Shown piece by piece: positions 12,480-22,739 of a DNA stretch of 64,000 nt. Below the pieces are notes generated by a model. That model was not told where the DNA came from, did no database searches, and saw nothing but the letters and a program-made list of their open reading frames with translations. Both the position numbers and the translations under genes were made by a program. How positions within the stretch are numbered: the first letter of the stretch is position 1; every line of letters begins with the position of its first letter. This DNA comes from Benincasa hispida (taxonomy: Eukaryota; Streptophyta; Magnoliopsida; Cucurbitales; Cucurbitaceae): contig NC_052353.1 of NCBI RefSeq assembly GCF_009727055.1, positions 64,008,716 through 64,072,715 on the forward strand. The letters run 5' to 3'.

Positions 12480-12816
12480 AAATGATATGATGTTGGATTT
12501 TTGGAGCCTAAGCATGCATGATTTGACATCCACTACTCATGGTTCTTTGCATGCAAGAATGAAGTTGATCTGATTTCTTTTTATGCGTCCATGACTGTAA
12601 CTATTGTTTCTTGGTTTGTTTTTGCTTCTTTTCTCATAATCTTGCATTCGAAGATGTTAGATTTTATGATTTTTAAGATAATGAGTTTTGTAAACACATG
12701 AATGCAAAGTTTAATTATTTACATAAATTTTATTTCAAGTTAATGCTTTTTCTTCTGAATTTCCCTAATTATTCTAAATAAAAAGCTACAATAACTTGTA
12801 TTTCTACAAGTTATCA
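12480..12816 (-). mobile_element. Possible remnant of a gypsy-like LTR with hairpin terminus
   Basis: Positions 12791-12816 carry the inverted repeat AACTTGTA-tttc-TACAAGTT followed by ATCA. This is identical to the terminus of the gypsy-like LTRs at 35827-37639, 55531-57439 and 61583-63366. The preceding 'tctaaataa' also fits those copies. Upstream similarity fades quickly, so the left limit is only a guess. Confidence 0.45.
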
Positions 12817-12859
12817 CTCTATAGATCCCTTTTACATTTCATTTTATAATACATACCTA

Positions 12860-13315
12860 TGTTATCCTCCATTTTAATTATTTTGGTCCCTACTTTGATG
12901 TCCAATTTTGGTTTCTGTACTTTGAATAAAGCTTAAAAGTAGTCTCTAACTATTAAATTGGAATGAAAAATTAATAAAAGAACCTGAAATACAATTTAAA
13001 AAATCTTATATTCACGAGCCATCCAATGTGAAATGGTGTTCAAGAAACCGAAAGAAACAGAGAAAGAAGGAAAAGAGAGAAAGCTTGATGGAGAAGATGA
13101 TGGTGGAAAAGAAATCGAGGATGGGAAGGGAAAGGAGGGAGAAATTGAAAAGAGGTATTTTTAAAAATCATATTTCAGATTTTTTTTACTATTATTTTTA
13201 TTCTAATCTAAACTACTTTTACACTTTATTCAATGACTAAAATTGGACATTTAAAAGTATAGGGACTAAAATGTAACAATTATCAAAGTATATAGACCAA
13301 AATGATATTTTAAAT
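12860..13315. repeat. Fold-back repeat with 'ttttggtccctactttg' arms
   Basis: The left arm near 12880 reads 'ttttggtccctactttgatg'. The right arm near 13240-13300 reads 'agggactaaaatgtaac' and 'caaagtatatagaccaaaat', its inverted counterpart. It belongs to the same broad class as 3190-3712 and lies directly upstream of the HSP90 promoter. The frame at 13028 (70 codons) is low complexity. Confidence 0.5.
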
Positions 13316-13449
13316 AATTATTTATTATAAATATTTTATCTAGCATCCTTAACCTTTAAGTTACTATATAAAAGGTACGTGCAATGCATGTGACTAAAAA
13401 ATATTTATAATAAAATTATAATTTTGATTGAATATTTATTGAGTTCAAT

Positions 13450-13720
13450 TAGTGAATGTTCGACCTCAAATGAAGTAAGAAAATTCTAAAATGCGCACGT
13501 TTTTGCAGAAAAAAAGAGAGATAAGAAAATGTTTTTTCTTCGCTCCAGAAGTATTTCGCGCTCACGAACATTCCAGAGACGACCCCACAACTATAGAACG
13601 TTCTCGATCTGCACGACGCCGTTTTGTACACTTAAACCATTCAAATAATGATCTTATCAAAGCTCTCGAGAAACGTAGAAGGATCGAGACTTTGTGCTAT
13701 TCTCCTTCTACTATAAATAA
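13450..13720 (+). promoter_or_regulatory. HSP90 promoter: heat-shock elements and TATA box
   Basis: Inverted GAA-nn-TTC modules, the binding sites of heat-shock factors, occur at 13454-13461 (GAAtgTTC), 13479-13486 (GAAaaTTC), 13566-13578 (GAAcaTTCcaGAG, three modules) and 13596-13608 (GAAcgTTCtcGAT). A TATA box (CTATAAATA) lies at 13711-13719, about 150 bp before the start codon. The arrangement implies heat-inducible transcription. Confidence 0.8.
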
Positions 13721-13867
13721 TCTTCGTCTTCATTCACTCCAGATCAACTTCGAGTTATAATCAATATCTGTGAATATCGAATTCTTAATTCTCTTTGCTC
13801 TCTGAAAAGTTTGTTTCTTCATCTGCTTTGAGTTTTTTCTCTATTCGTGAGGTTGCTTGAGAGTTCA

Positions 13868-16602
13868 ATGGCGGACGTGCAGATGGCCGATGCTGAGACC
13901 TTCGCCTTCCAGGCCGAGATTAACCAGCTTCTCAGTTTGATTATCAATACTTTCTACAGCAACAAGGAGATTTTCCTTCGAGAGCTTATCAGCAATTCCT
14001 CTGACGTGAGTTTTCTTTACCTTCATTCTCTGTTGTTGTATTTTTTTTTAATTGAATTTCTACGTCGTTGTTGAGATCGAGATTGTGTTGTTTTGTTGAC
14101 GGATGATTGATTGTTTTGGTTTTGATAATCTATAGGCATTGGACAAAATTCGATATGAAAGTTTGACAGACAAGAGCAAACTCGATGCTCAACCAGAGCT
14201 GTTCATCAGGATTGTTCCGGATAAGGTTAACAAAACTCTCTCCATAATCGATAGTGGAGTCGGAATGACTAAAGCAGGTAAGAGAAAGGTCGAGATATTT
14301 CTTGAAGTCTGGACGCAAGAATTTCGGAAACTTGAGCTTAGTTGTTTCGTTGTTGTTTCTTGAATGCAGATTTGGTGAATAACTTGGGAACAATCGCAAG
14401 GTCGGGGACCAAAGAATTCATGGAGGCATTGCAGGCCGGTGCCGATGTGAGCATGATTGGTCAATTTGGTGTAGGGTTCTATTCGGCTTACCTTGTGGCC
14501 GAGAAGGTGATTGTGACCACGAAGCATAATGATGACGAACAATACGTATGGGAATCACAGGCCGGTGGTTCTTTCACCGTCACAAGAGATGTAAATGGAG
14601 AGCAACTCGGAAGGGGTACAAAGATCACACTCTTCCTTAAGGAGGATCAGGTAACTGAATTTTATAATATAGTTCGTTTTGTGACTTGTTTATAGGATTA
14701 GAAGGGGGAAGATTGAATTTCGTAAATAAAATGGGGAAAGTGGTATGGAATGTGTTCTTTGTTAGGGTTCCTTAGTATTAGCCGAAATGACGCGGGAAAA
14801 GAATTTGCAATGGACCATAGTCCTGTGTCGCTAATATGAGTCTAACAAATAGTTTTTGCTATATTTGCAATTATTTAAGAATGTTGCTATGTAGTTAATT
14901 GTTAGTATGAGAATTGCTATCCATTGTAATTACCCACTCCGGTATTCTTCCTTTAATAAAACATTATCTCTCCCCTTTTTGCTTTCTTCATTTGTTGATT
15001 CATAACATTTTTCTTTGAATGTGACACTAATTGAATGTGTTAATTATTCAGTTGGAGTATTTGGAAGAGAGGAGGATCAAGGACCTTGTGAAGAAGCACT
15101 CTGAATTCATCAGCTATCCCATCTATCTCTGGACCGAGAAAACTACCGAGAAGGAGATTAGCGACGATGAAGATGATGAACCAAAGAAGGAAAAAGAAGG
15201 AGATGTTGAAGAGGTGGACGAGGAAAAGGAAACCAAATCAAAGAAGAAGAAGATCAAAGAAGTTTCTCACGAATGGCAACTCATTAACAAGCAGAAACCA
15301 ATTTGGCTGCGCAAGCCTGAAGAAATTACCAAAGAAGAATATGCGTCATTCTACAAGAGCTTGACAAATGATTGGGAGGATCATCTTGCAGTGAAACACT
15401 TCTCTGTAGAGGGACAACTTGAGTTCAAGGCAATTCTCTTTGTCCCCAAGAGAGCTCCATTTGATCTTTTCGACAGCCGTAAGAAAATGAACAATATAAA
15501 GCTCTATGTCAGAAGAGTGTTCATCATGGACAATTGCGAGGAGCTGATCCCCGAGTACCTTGGATTCGTGAAAGGTGTGGTCGATTCCGATGATCTGCCA
15601 CTAAATATCTCACGTGAGATGCTGCAGCAGAACAAGATTCTGAAAGTGATAAGGAAGAATTTGGTGAAGAAGTGCATTGAGATGTTCAATGAGATCGCGG
15701 AGAACAAAGAGGATTACAACAAGTTTTATGAAGCCTTCTCTAAGAATTTGAAGTTGGGTATCCACGAAGACAGCCAAAACAGAGCCAAATTGGCTGACTT
15801 GCTTCGATACTACTCGACCAAGAGCGGAGATGAAATGACAAGCTTGAAGGACTATGTCACCAGGATGAAAGAGGGGCAGAAAGATATTTACTACATCACT
15901 GGTGAGAGCAAAAAAGCAGTAGAGAATTCTCCTTTCTTGGAGCGCCTGAAGAAGAAAGGCTACGAGGTGCTTTTCATGGTCGATGCAATCGATGAATATG
16001 CCGTTGGTCAGTTGAAAGAATACGAGGGCAAGAAGCTAGTCTCTGCCACCAAGGAAGGACTTAAACTTGATGATGAAACTGAGGAAGAGAAGAAGAAAAA
16101 GGAAGAAAAGAAGAAGTCATTTGAGAATCTTTGCAAGACCATCAAGGACATCCTTGGCGACAAAGTAGAGAAGGTGGTTGTCTCTGACAGGATTGTGGAC
16201 TCTCCTTGCTGCTTGGTGACCGGCGAATATGGCTGGACGGCAAACATGGAGAGAATCATGAAGGCTCAAGCTCTCAGAGACAACAGCATGGGCGCTTACA
16301 TGTCAAGCAAGAAGACAATGGAGATCAACCCAGATAATGGAATCATGGAGGAACTAAGAAAAAGAGCAGAGGCAGACAAAAATGACAAATCCGTCAAGGA
16401 TTTAGTCATGCTTCTCTTCGAAACTGCTCTATTGACTTCGGGTTTCAGCCTTGATGATCCTAACACGTTTGCTGCAAGAATCCACAGAATGTTGAAACTT
16501 GGTCTTAGCATCGATGAGGAGGAAAATGAAGGAGATGATGCAGACATGCCTGCTTTAGAGGAAGATGTTGCTGAAGAGAGCAAAATGGAGGAGGTAGACT
16601 AA
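13868..16602 (+). CDS. HSP90: Cytosolic HSP90 chaperone, four exons
   Basis: ATP-dependent chaperone of the cytosol and nucleus that matures client kinases, receptors and NLR proteins. Exons 13868-14005, 14136-14277, 14370-14650 and 15052-16602 all have GT/AG introns (130, 92 and 401 bp). They join in frame to 703 residues, the usual size for plant cytosolic HSP90. The N-terminal GHKL ATPase domain (about 1-215) has catalytic Glu39 and Asn43 in RELISNSS, Asp85 in DSGVGM, and the lid motif [14 protein letters not shown] lysine/glutamate-rich linker lies at about 220-256. The middle domain contains the ATP-contacting Arg375 in [11 protein letters not shown]. The dimerisation domain ends in MEEVD, the docking site for TPR co-chaperones, which excludes plastid, mitochondrial and ER forms. 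The start is the first in-frame ATG after the TATA box. The gene looks intact. Confidence 0.97.
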
Positions 16603-16870
16603 GCCTTAATATCATCAGCTTCCAATTTCTTTAGCGGTCATCGTGCTGATATTGAGATGTCTGTGAATGTGTTTTGAGGAAGTAAATGCCTGTGTCAGAG
16701 TCATTGATCAGTGTCAATGTCGGTTTTGAGTCTTCGTTCCTGTTATACATTCTCGTTTGTATTCAACTTACAAATGGAAGTTTTAAAGAGTGTTAATCCA
16801 ATATATGAACAGATACCTCTCTTTTATTGGTCAGCATCTTCTGCATTTAGTGTCCTGAAAATCAGAAAGT
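16603..16870 (+). other. Probable HSP90 3' UTR
   Basis: The stretch after the TAA stop is T-rich, as in plant 3' UTRs, and has no reading frame. AATCCAATATATGAAC near 16796 could hold the polyadenylation signal, but the end of the transcript cannot be fixed from sequence. Confidence 0.45.
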
Positions 16871-17121
16871 TTAAGATATAGTAGCAAGCTGTAAAGATGA
16901 TTCTCATATTATTAGGGTACCAGAGTCTCAATGTCAAAACTTAGAACTAGACGTAAACGCTATTCAATTCACCTGCTTGTGCACTTTTTTCTACATTGAT
17001 TCTAAATGATCCATCTCTTTTCCATGTGAAAGATTGGCTGCAGATGAGAGCTTATCCATCTTGTTCTAAATTGAACATTAGCTGCCTTCTATGGTAGATC
17101 TTGATTTTTCTATCCTTTCGG

Positions 17122-17425
17122 AGATCAGAAGGAATCTAGATTGTTATGTTCTATTTTACTGTGTCACAAAATCATAAATATCTAAGATCTTTTAAGGATA
17201 AAAATAAGTTGATTGAAATGCATCATTCATTTTATTAACTGATGGATGGCCATTTATTTTATTAACTGGTGGATGGTTGTGAAAAACTCAATAAAAGATC
17301 AGAAGGAATCTAGATTGTTATGTGTGCTATTTCACTCGTGCCACAAAATTACAAATATCTAAAATTAAAATCTTATGATGTTGATTGAAATGTATAATTC
17401 ATTATATTAACTGGTGGATAGCTGT
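17122..17425. repeat. Tandem duplication, period 174 bp
   Basis: 'agatcagaaggaatctagat' begins at 17122 and again at 17296. Both copies continue through 'ttattaactg.tggatgg'. It lies between the HSP90 gene and the gypsy LTR and has no coding content. Confidence 0.75.
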
Positions 17426-17484
17426 GGAAGCATCGTTAACTTTCCCAGACACATGAGGTAAATCATGCTCGACTATTAAGAAGG

Positions 17485-18104
17485 TGTTAAACCCTCAATC
17501 TTATTCAAATATAAAAGAAGGGTAAATTAGGAATTGCACAAAAAAACAACAATACAAAGGAGGTGCAAGGGGATGAAAGCTATTGAGGGACCCCTAAAAG
17601 CTGTTATAATGTTGGCAGGTGATATTTTGGGTAAAAGCTGAGAGGAGCTTTTAAGAGAGAGATCGTTCAATACTCTCAAATATGATATGTTGGTTTATGC
17701 TCGACTATTAAGGTGGTGTTAAACCCCAATCTTATTCAAATATAAAAGAAGGGGTAAGTTAGAAATTACACAAAAACCAAACAATGCAAGGGAGGTGGGA
17801 GGGGATGAAAGCCATTGAGGGACCTCGAAAGGCTATTATAATGTTGGCAGGTGATATTTTGTGTAAAAGCTGAGAAGAGCTTTTAAGAGAGAGACATCTT
17901 TTCTTCTATGTTTTATCTGTTTTCTTGCTGAATTCTTACTAAAGAGTAGTCAGGGTTATTTGTTTTCTTCTATTGTATTGTCATTTGAGGGCTTCTGGTT
18001 TTATTGCTATTTTTGAGTATAAATAAATCCATATCAGAGTGCTATGCTTTGTTTCTTGGTTTTCTTGTTAGGTTTATTACTTGTAGGTGAAGGGGAACCT
18101 ATCA
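17485..18104 (+). mobile_element. 5' LTR of a Ty3/gypsy element
   Basis: It starts TGTTAAACC and ends AACCTATCA immediately before a primer-binding site. GAAGG at 17480-17484 matches GAAGG at 20583-20587 beyond the 3' LTR remnant, supporting element limits of 17485-20582. A 232-bp tandem duplication (units from 17465 and 17697) involves the first part of the LTR and a few bases of its left flank, so the exact start is slightly uncertain. Confidence 0.65.
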
Positions 18105-18107
18105 AAT

Positions 18108-18121
18108 TGGTATCAGAGTCC
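18108..18121 (+). promoter_or_regulatory. Primer-binding site (initiator tRNA-Met type)
   Basis: TGGTATCAGAGTC lies three bases after the LTR end and is complementary to the 3' end of plant initiator tRNA-Met, the usual primer for reverse transcription of plant LTR elements. Confidence 0.85.
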
Positions 18122-18144
18122 ATCAATCCTGGGGCTTAAGGACA

Positions 18145-19348
18145 ATGGCTCAGAAATAAATGGAGGAATGAATGGGGGTTAATGAAAAGGAGATTACAGA
18201 GATGAAAAACTACGATACTGGGGTTGTGTAAAAGTATTGAAAAACTTATCGAAGAAATGAAGGAGACTAGTTCGGCACACACAATGGAAGAGTCCGGTAC
18301 ATCTGAGGGCCTTGCTCCAAGTTCAAAAGGGAAGCTAGAAGAAATCGATATGGCTTCGAATTAGGGTACAGGAGGATCAATAAGAGCAAGTATAAATGGT
18401 TGGAAATCTTGATGTTCTTCGGTGACAATCCTGAATCTTGGGTTTACATGGTTGAGCACTACTTCAAAATACATGAACTCACGGATGCGAAAAAGGTCAA
18501 GGTAGCAGTGGTGAGCTTCACACCAGATGAGGTTGATTGGTTATGTTGGAGCCATAATCGAAGGGCCATAACTAATTGAGAAGAATTAAAGAAGCGGATG
18601 TTTGAAAACTCTAGTCCTACCGGAGAAGGAAGCTTGGGAGCTCGACTCTTGCGAATCAAACAGGAGGGCACTTATGCTGATTATGTGAAGAAATTTATAA
18701 CATATTTGGCGCCATTACCGGAGATGGCTGAGAGTGTTTTACGTGACACCTTTGTTGATGGTCTTGAATCGGCTCTGTAGGTAGAAGTGATCAGCAGACA
18801 CCTTATGACGCTAGATGATTGTATGCGCGTGGCCCAGTTGGTGAATGATAGGAATGTGGCCTTAAAACTAGCCTTGTTTGATTTAGGTATAGTTGAGCCA
18901 GAAAGGAAGAAAGCCTAAAGCAGAAAAAAGGAGTGGGCCGCGAATGATAAAACCACCACAAAAGGAGGAGAAACCTTAAAATACATTTCAAGCATGATTA
19001 AGGGGAACTACACGAAAAGAGATCCTCCGATGAAATGCCTATCAGATGTTGAATTCAAGGAGCGATTAGACAAAGGATTGTGTTTCTGATGCAATGAGAA
19101 ATATGATCCTGGACATCACTGCAAGGTGAAAGAAAATTGTGAGTTAAATGAGGAAGAAGATTCTGAAATAGAGACAGAGGGAGAAGACAAGAATCCACCG
19201 GAGCTGAAATTGATTGAGTTACCGAAGAAGGTGAAAATAGCTCTGAGATTGATGCTGGGATTTTTTGAAAAAGGGACGATGAAATTAAAAGGGACCTTGA
19301 AGGGAAGGGGGGTCGTGGTGTTAACTGATTCGGGTGCGACACATAATT
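18145..19348 (+). pseudogene. Ty3/gypsy gag and start of protease, decayed
   Basis: Translations in shifting frames give a Retrotrans_gag domain: FFGDNPESWVYMVEHYFKI near 18420, then the open frame 18598-18780 with GSLGARLLRIKQEGTYADYV and LRDTFVDGLES. A cysteine-poor zinc-knuckle remnant follows (CNEKYDPGHHC, with the first Cys followed by a stop, near 19080). The start of the aspartic protease follows: VVVLTDSGATHNL at 19312-19350, keeping the catalytic DSG. At least four stops interrupt it (for example TAG at 18778 and TGA at 19088). Reverse transcriptase and integrase are missing; sequence jumps to another LTR at 19349. Confidence 0.85.
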
Positions 19349-20429
19349 TGTAACGACCCTAGTTTCCTACAGTATTCTAGGACGCTACTTCATGCATGCA
19401 TAGTACAATGTCTTTTAAATCATCAAACTAAAGAGCCAAAAATTTTATTTAATAATGCTTAAACGAGCAAGGATGGGAAAACATAAGTAAATAATAATAA
19501 ATAACTAAAGCAAGATAAAATAAAATAATTTACCAATCGGGGACCCGTAATTTCTACTAAAACAAATGTTTGAAATTAGGTAGTCAAATAATAAAATTGA
19601 TATATTTTTGCATAATAGTGAAAGACGCTTAACTCCTAAACCAGAATTCAAAACATAGTGCTATATGCAGAAGCAGTGAAACATCCTAATGGCCAGGTCA
19701 CGGATCTCTCTTGTCATGCACCAGTCTGTCATCTCTTATCTGAAAAATAAGGAGAGAAAGGGTGAGTATAAAAATATACTCAGTAAGTGACCCACTACTA
19801 GCCCCACTCAGTGATCTATTAGTCCATCCATTGGACCAAAAATGCACAATGACTTCATAAACATAGGCATAGGAATAGGCATAAGGGGCGAACACGAAGA
19901 CACGCTTTCATAAGTAATGACTCAAAGGTCACAGCATAATTACAAGGGGTGATCCCAAAAAGGACACCGTACATAAACATAGGGTGTGGCCAGAAGGCTC
20001 ACACATGCGATGTGTATGGCCCAATAGTATACTAACAGTCACTAACATCTGATACGGACACTAGAGTCTATTTCAACTCATAATAATACAAGCATATCAT
20101 AACTACAAGGTTAATACTCAAATCTCAATCTTAAATGAGTCTGTTCTCAACTCTATCTACATGCACGGTAGATAGATAAACTGATACTACTCATAATGAG
20201 TCTGTTCTAAAACTCTATTTACACACAGTAGATAGTTAAACTGATACTAGTCATAAACACTTACTCTCTTGCATTTGCTATGTTTCCTATGTGCACATAG
20301 ATCTCCGCTTATGGGCTTAGAAGCTAGGTCTGCCGGCCCTCTGACCATCCCATATGAGGTTCCTCTCACACGCTCAGGAACTAGAACTCTCGGTTCCCTG
20401 ACCATCCTGTGAGGTTCTGCTCTGGGCTC
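19349..20429 (-). mobile_element. Ty3/gypsy LTR fragment, minus strand
   Basis: Read on the minus strand it ends in GGGTCGTTACA, a typical gypsy LTR 3' end. It contains a phrase like 'cacttactgagtatattttt' near 19780, reminiscent of the ACTGAG motif in gypsy LTRs. A 62-bp tandem repeat (units at 20134 and 20196) lies inside. It replaces the pol region of the element at 17485-20582. No terminal TG or target duplication was found at its right side, so it is truncated. Confidence 0.6.
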
Positions 20430-20582
20430 AGGGTTATTTGCTTTCTTCCATTGTATTGTCATATGAGAACTTTTGATTTTATTGTTATTATTTAGTATAA
20501 ATATATCCACATCAGAGTGCCATGTTCTGTTTCTTGGTTTGCTTGTTATGTTTATTACTTGCACGTGAAGGGGAACCTAACA
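20430..20582 (+). mobile_element. 3' LTR remnant of the 17485 element
   Basis: About 150 bp matches 17951-18104 closely ('agggttatttg' through 'gtgaaggggaaccta'). It ends in AACA and is followed by GAAGG, which repeats the 5 bp before the 5' LTR. Confidence 0.75.
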
Positions 20583-20587
20583 GAAGG

Positions 20588-21797
20588 CAACCAATTGTTC
20601 ATCCAATAACGAACCTCATCAGATATTTGGCTACAATTTAGGCATGGTTCCTTAGGATGTTAGCTCTATACATATTCTATCAAGAAAATTGTATTTTGTT
20701 CTGTCAGATGAATGGCAGGCCTATATGTAACTTGGAGTCTAGAATGTGATTTTGCTTATAGTCATACATGAAACGTTTGGTATGATGAGAGTTAATTGTA
20801 GTGTTGAAGTTTTTCTGCTCTATAAGCAAAGAATAAATCAGGATTACAAGAGTTCTTCAGAATGTGTTTTTTCTCCTTTCATGTATAAAATTAACCTTTT
20901 GAGCCTTCTCAAGTAGTAAAAGGTCCAGACTTTATTTATTTAACATTCAATTTTCTTTTTGAGAGTACATAAAAAGGGGAAAAAAAAAGCACAGAAACAC
21001 TAGTAAGAATTGATTGACTTCTTGAAGTGCATCTTTTCCTATCACAAGGTCCACCCAAGGCCAGTGTTCCTGTTTGAGTACCACCATCTTTGTGCATGCA
21101 TTCCCAACTCGTGAGTAGCAAGGTTTCCGATGCAAGGTAAACAAAAGTTATTGAACCGTAGGAATAGAAGTACTATGCATAAGCTTAATTTTCAAAAACC
21201 AAAATTGTCATCAAATAGACTTAAATGTTTATAAGCTTTGATATCACGTTATATTTTAGAGTCAAATTGTTCTGTTCTCCACACAAGACTCCAATCCATT
21301 AGAGAATCAGTTATGAATATGAAATTTGAGTAGTTATTTATAGAAAAGCTTGACACAAATATTGTTAACTTTTGAAAGCTTGTCGTGTTAGCAAATTATC
21401 CCCACCCGTTGGAAATGAAAATTGTATATTCAACTTGAAATTCAACCATTATTAAATAAGATAAATCAATTAAATTGAGCTCATGCAATTTTCCCTTTTT
21501 TTCCCTAGGAAAAGAAATAGAAACGAAAGTTCAAAATGTGTGATGGGAGCGTTCAAATCTAATTATGTTTAATAGAATAACTTTCAATTTTTTGTCAGTA
21601 CAATTGTAAATTTTAATAAATATCAAAATATAAGAATATAATTTTAGAGATATGATCGGGGAGTTCCTCCTTAATGTGTAATTTAGGGAGAGAGGTCGTT
21701 TCCTTTGATTTGTTGGTGTTTGGGCTAGTCGTGTTTTAGATTTAAATTTGAATTATGTTTAATAGAAAACACAATTAATTTTTTAACCCAGGATTCT

Positions 21798-21832
<35 letters not shown>

Positions 21833-22520
21833 AGGATAAATATTAAAAGTTAAGTTAAATTAGGATCAAATTGACCAAATCCTCAAAGTTTAAACTTGCA
21901 ATTTAATCTGGGAGGAAAATTCTTCAGTTCACAGTTAGTTTCTTCGACTAATATCCTTTATGCTTAATCACTTAAATAAATGTCAACTTATGTCTACTGT
22001 CTATTTTAACTAGATAAAATATGTCATTGACTTGGGTTAAAGGGAGTCAAATCTTTCCATTCCATTTGTTGAATTAAAAGAAATCACTGGAAGCAAGCAA
22101 TCACTTGAAATCAAATTAATGGCAGCGCAGCAAGAAAAAGCTGTTGTTAGAAGCCAATAAGAATGACTGAAGATTTGCAATCGCCGGATAACGATCGATA
22201 ATCTAAAGAATCAACAGTTTAAAATAAATTTACCTATCTCCATTCTGCTTTGAAACATTGAAGATTGGAACCTGAGAAAGCCAAACACACCCATCATTAG
22301 ATTGTAATGTAGTGAGAAGGCTTACAATGCTTAACATTCATTTTGATGTGTTTGTTTCATTTTCTGAGGTTTGGAATGAATTCTCGGGAAAGCAAGTCGT
22401 TCAGCTGTTTTTTCGCACCGAATTTTGAGATCGCCTGCATAGAAACTAATTGGTTAAGCTTCCTAATAAGCATTTTTCTGCAAAAAGCACTAGCATTTGA
22501 AATATAAACTTTAACACCTA
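20588..22520. other. Intergenic region without recognised gene
   Basis: No frame above 65 codons looks protein-like. A run of about 32 A residues lies at 21798-21829. The rest is AT-rich with no repeat I can name. It may include single-copy DNA flanking the gypsy insertion. Confidence 0.4.
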
Positions 22521-22731
22521 TGTAGGACAGCACCAAGGAGAAGGTAAGTTCTAAGATTAAAAAAAAGAGGTTATAAAAGTGTTGAGGTTTTAAAGTTTTT
22601 GTTCAGGCCAATAAAAAATCTCACTTCCTTGATTATTGAGTGGTGAATCCCAAAGTAAAGAAAAGGGAGAAAACAAATAAAGAGAATTTACAAGATTATC
22701 TTGATGTGAGTTTACAAGACTACCATTAATA
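22521..22731 (-). mobile_element. 3' LTR of copia-2 (limits approximate)
   Basis: On the minus strand a purine-rich tract (CTTGAGGGTGAG) ends at 22732 and is followed by TATTAATGG, a mutated TGTTAATGG LTR start. The far end is placed at CTGTCCTACA (22521-22530), a plausible CA terminus, though no target duplication confirms it. Confidence 0.45.
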
Positions 22732-22739
22732 CTCACCCT

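Noticed and set aside
15031..15051. Alternative start of an HSP90-like protein at 15031
   Set aside because: The ATG lies in intron 3; the three upstream exons join in frame and supply the ATPase domain.
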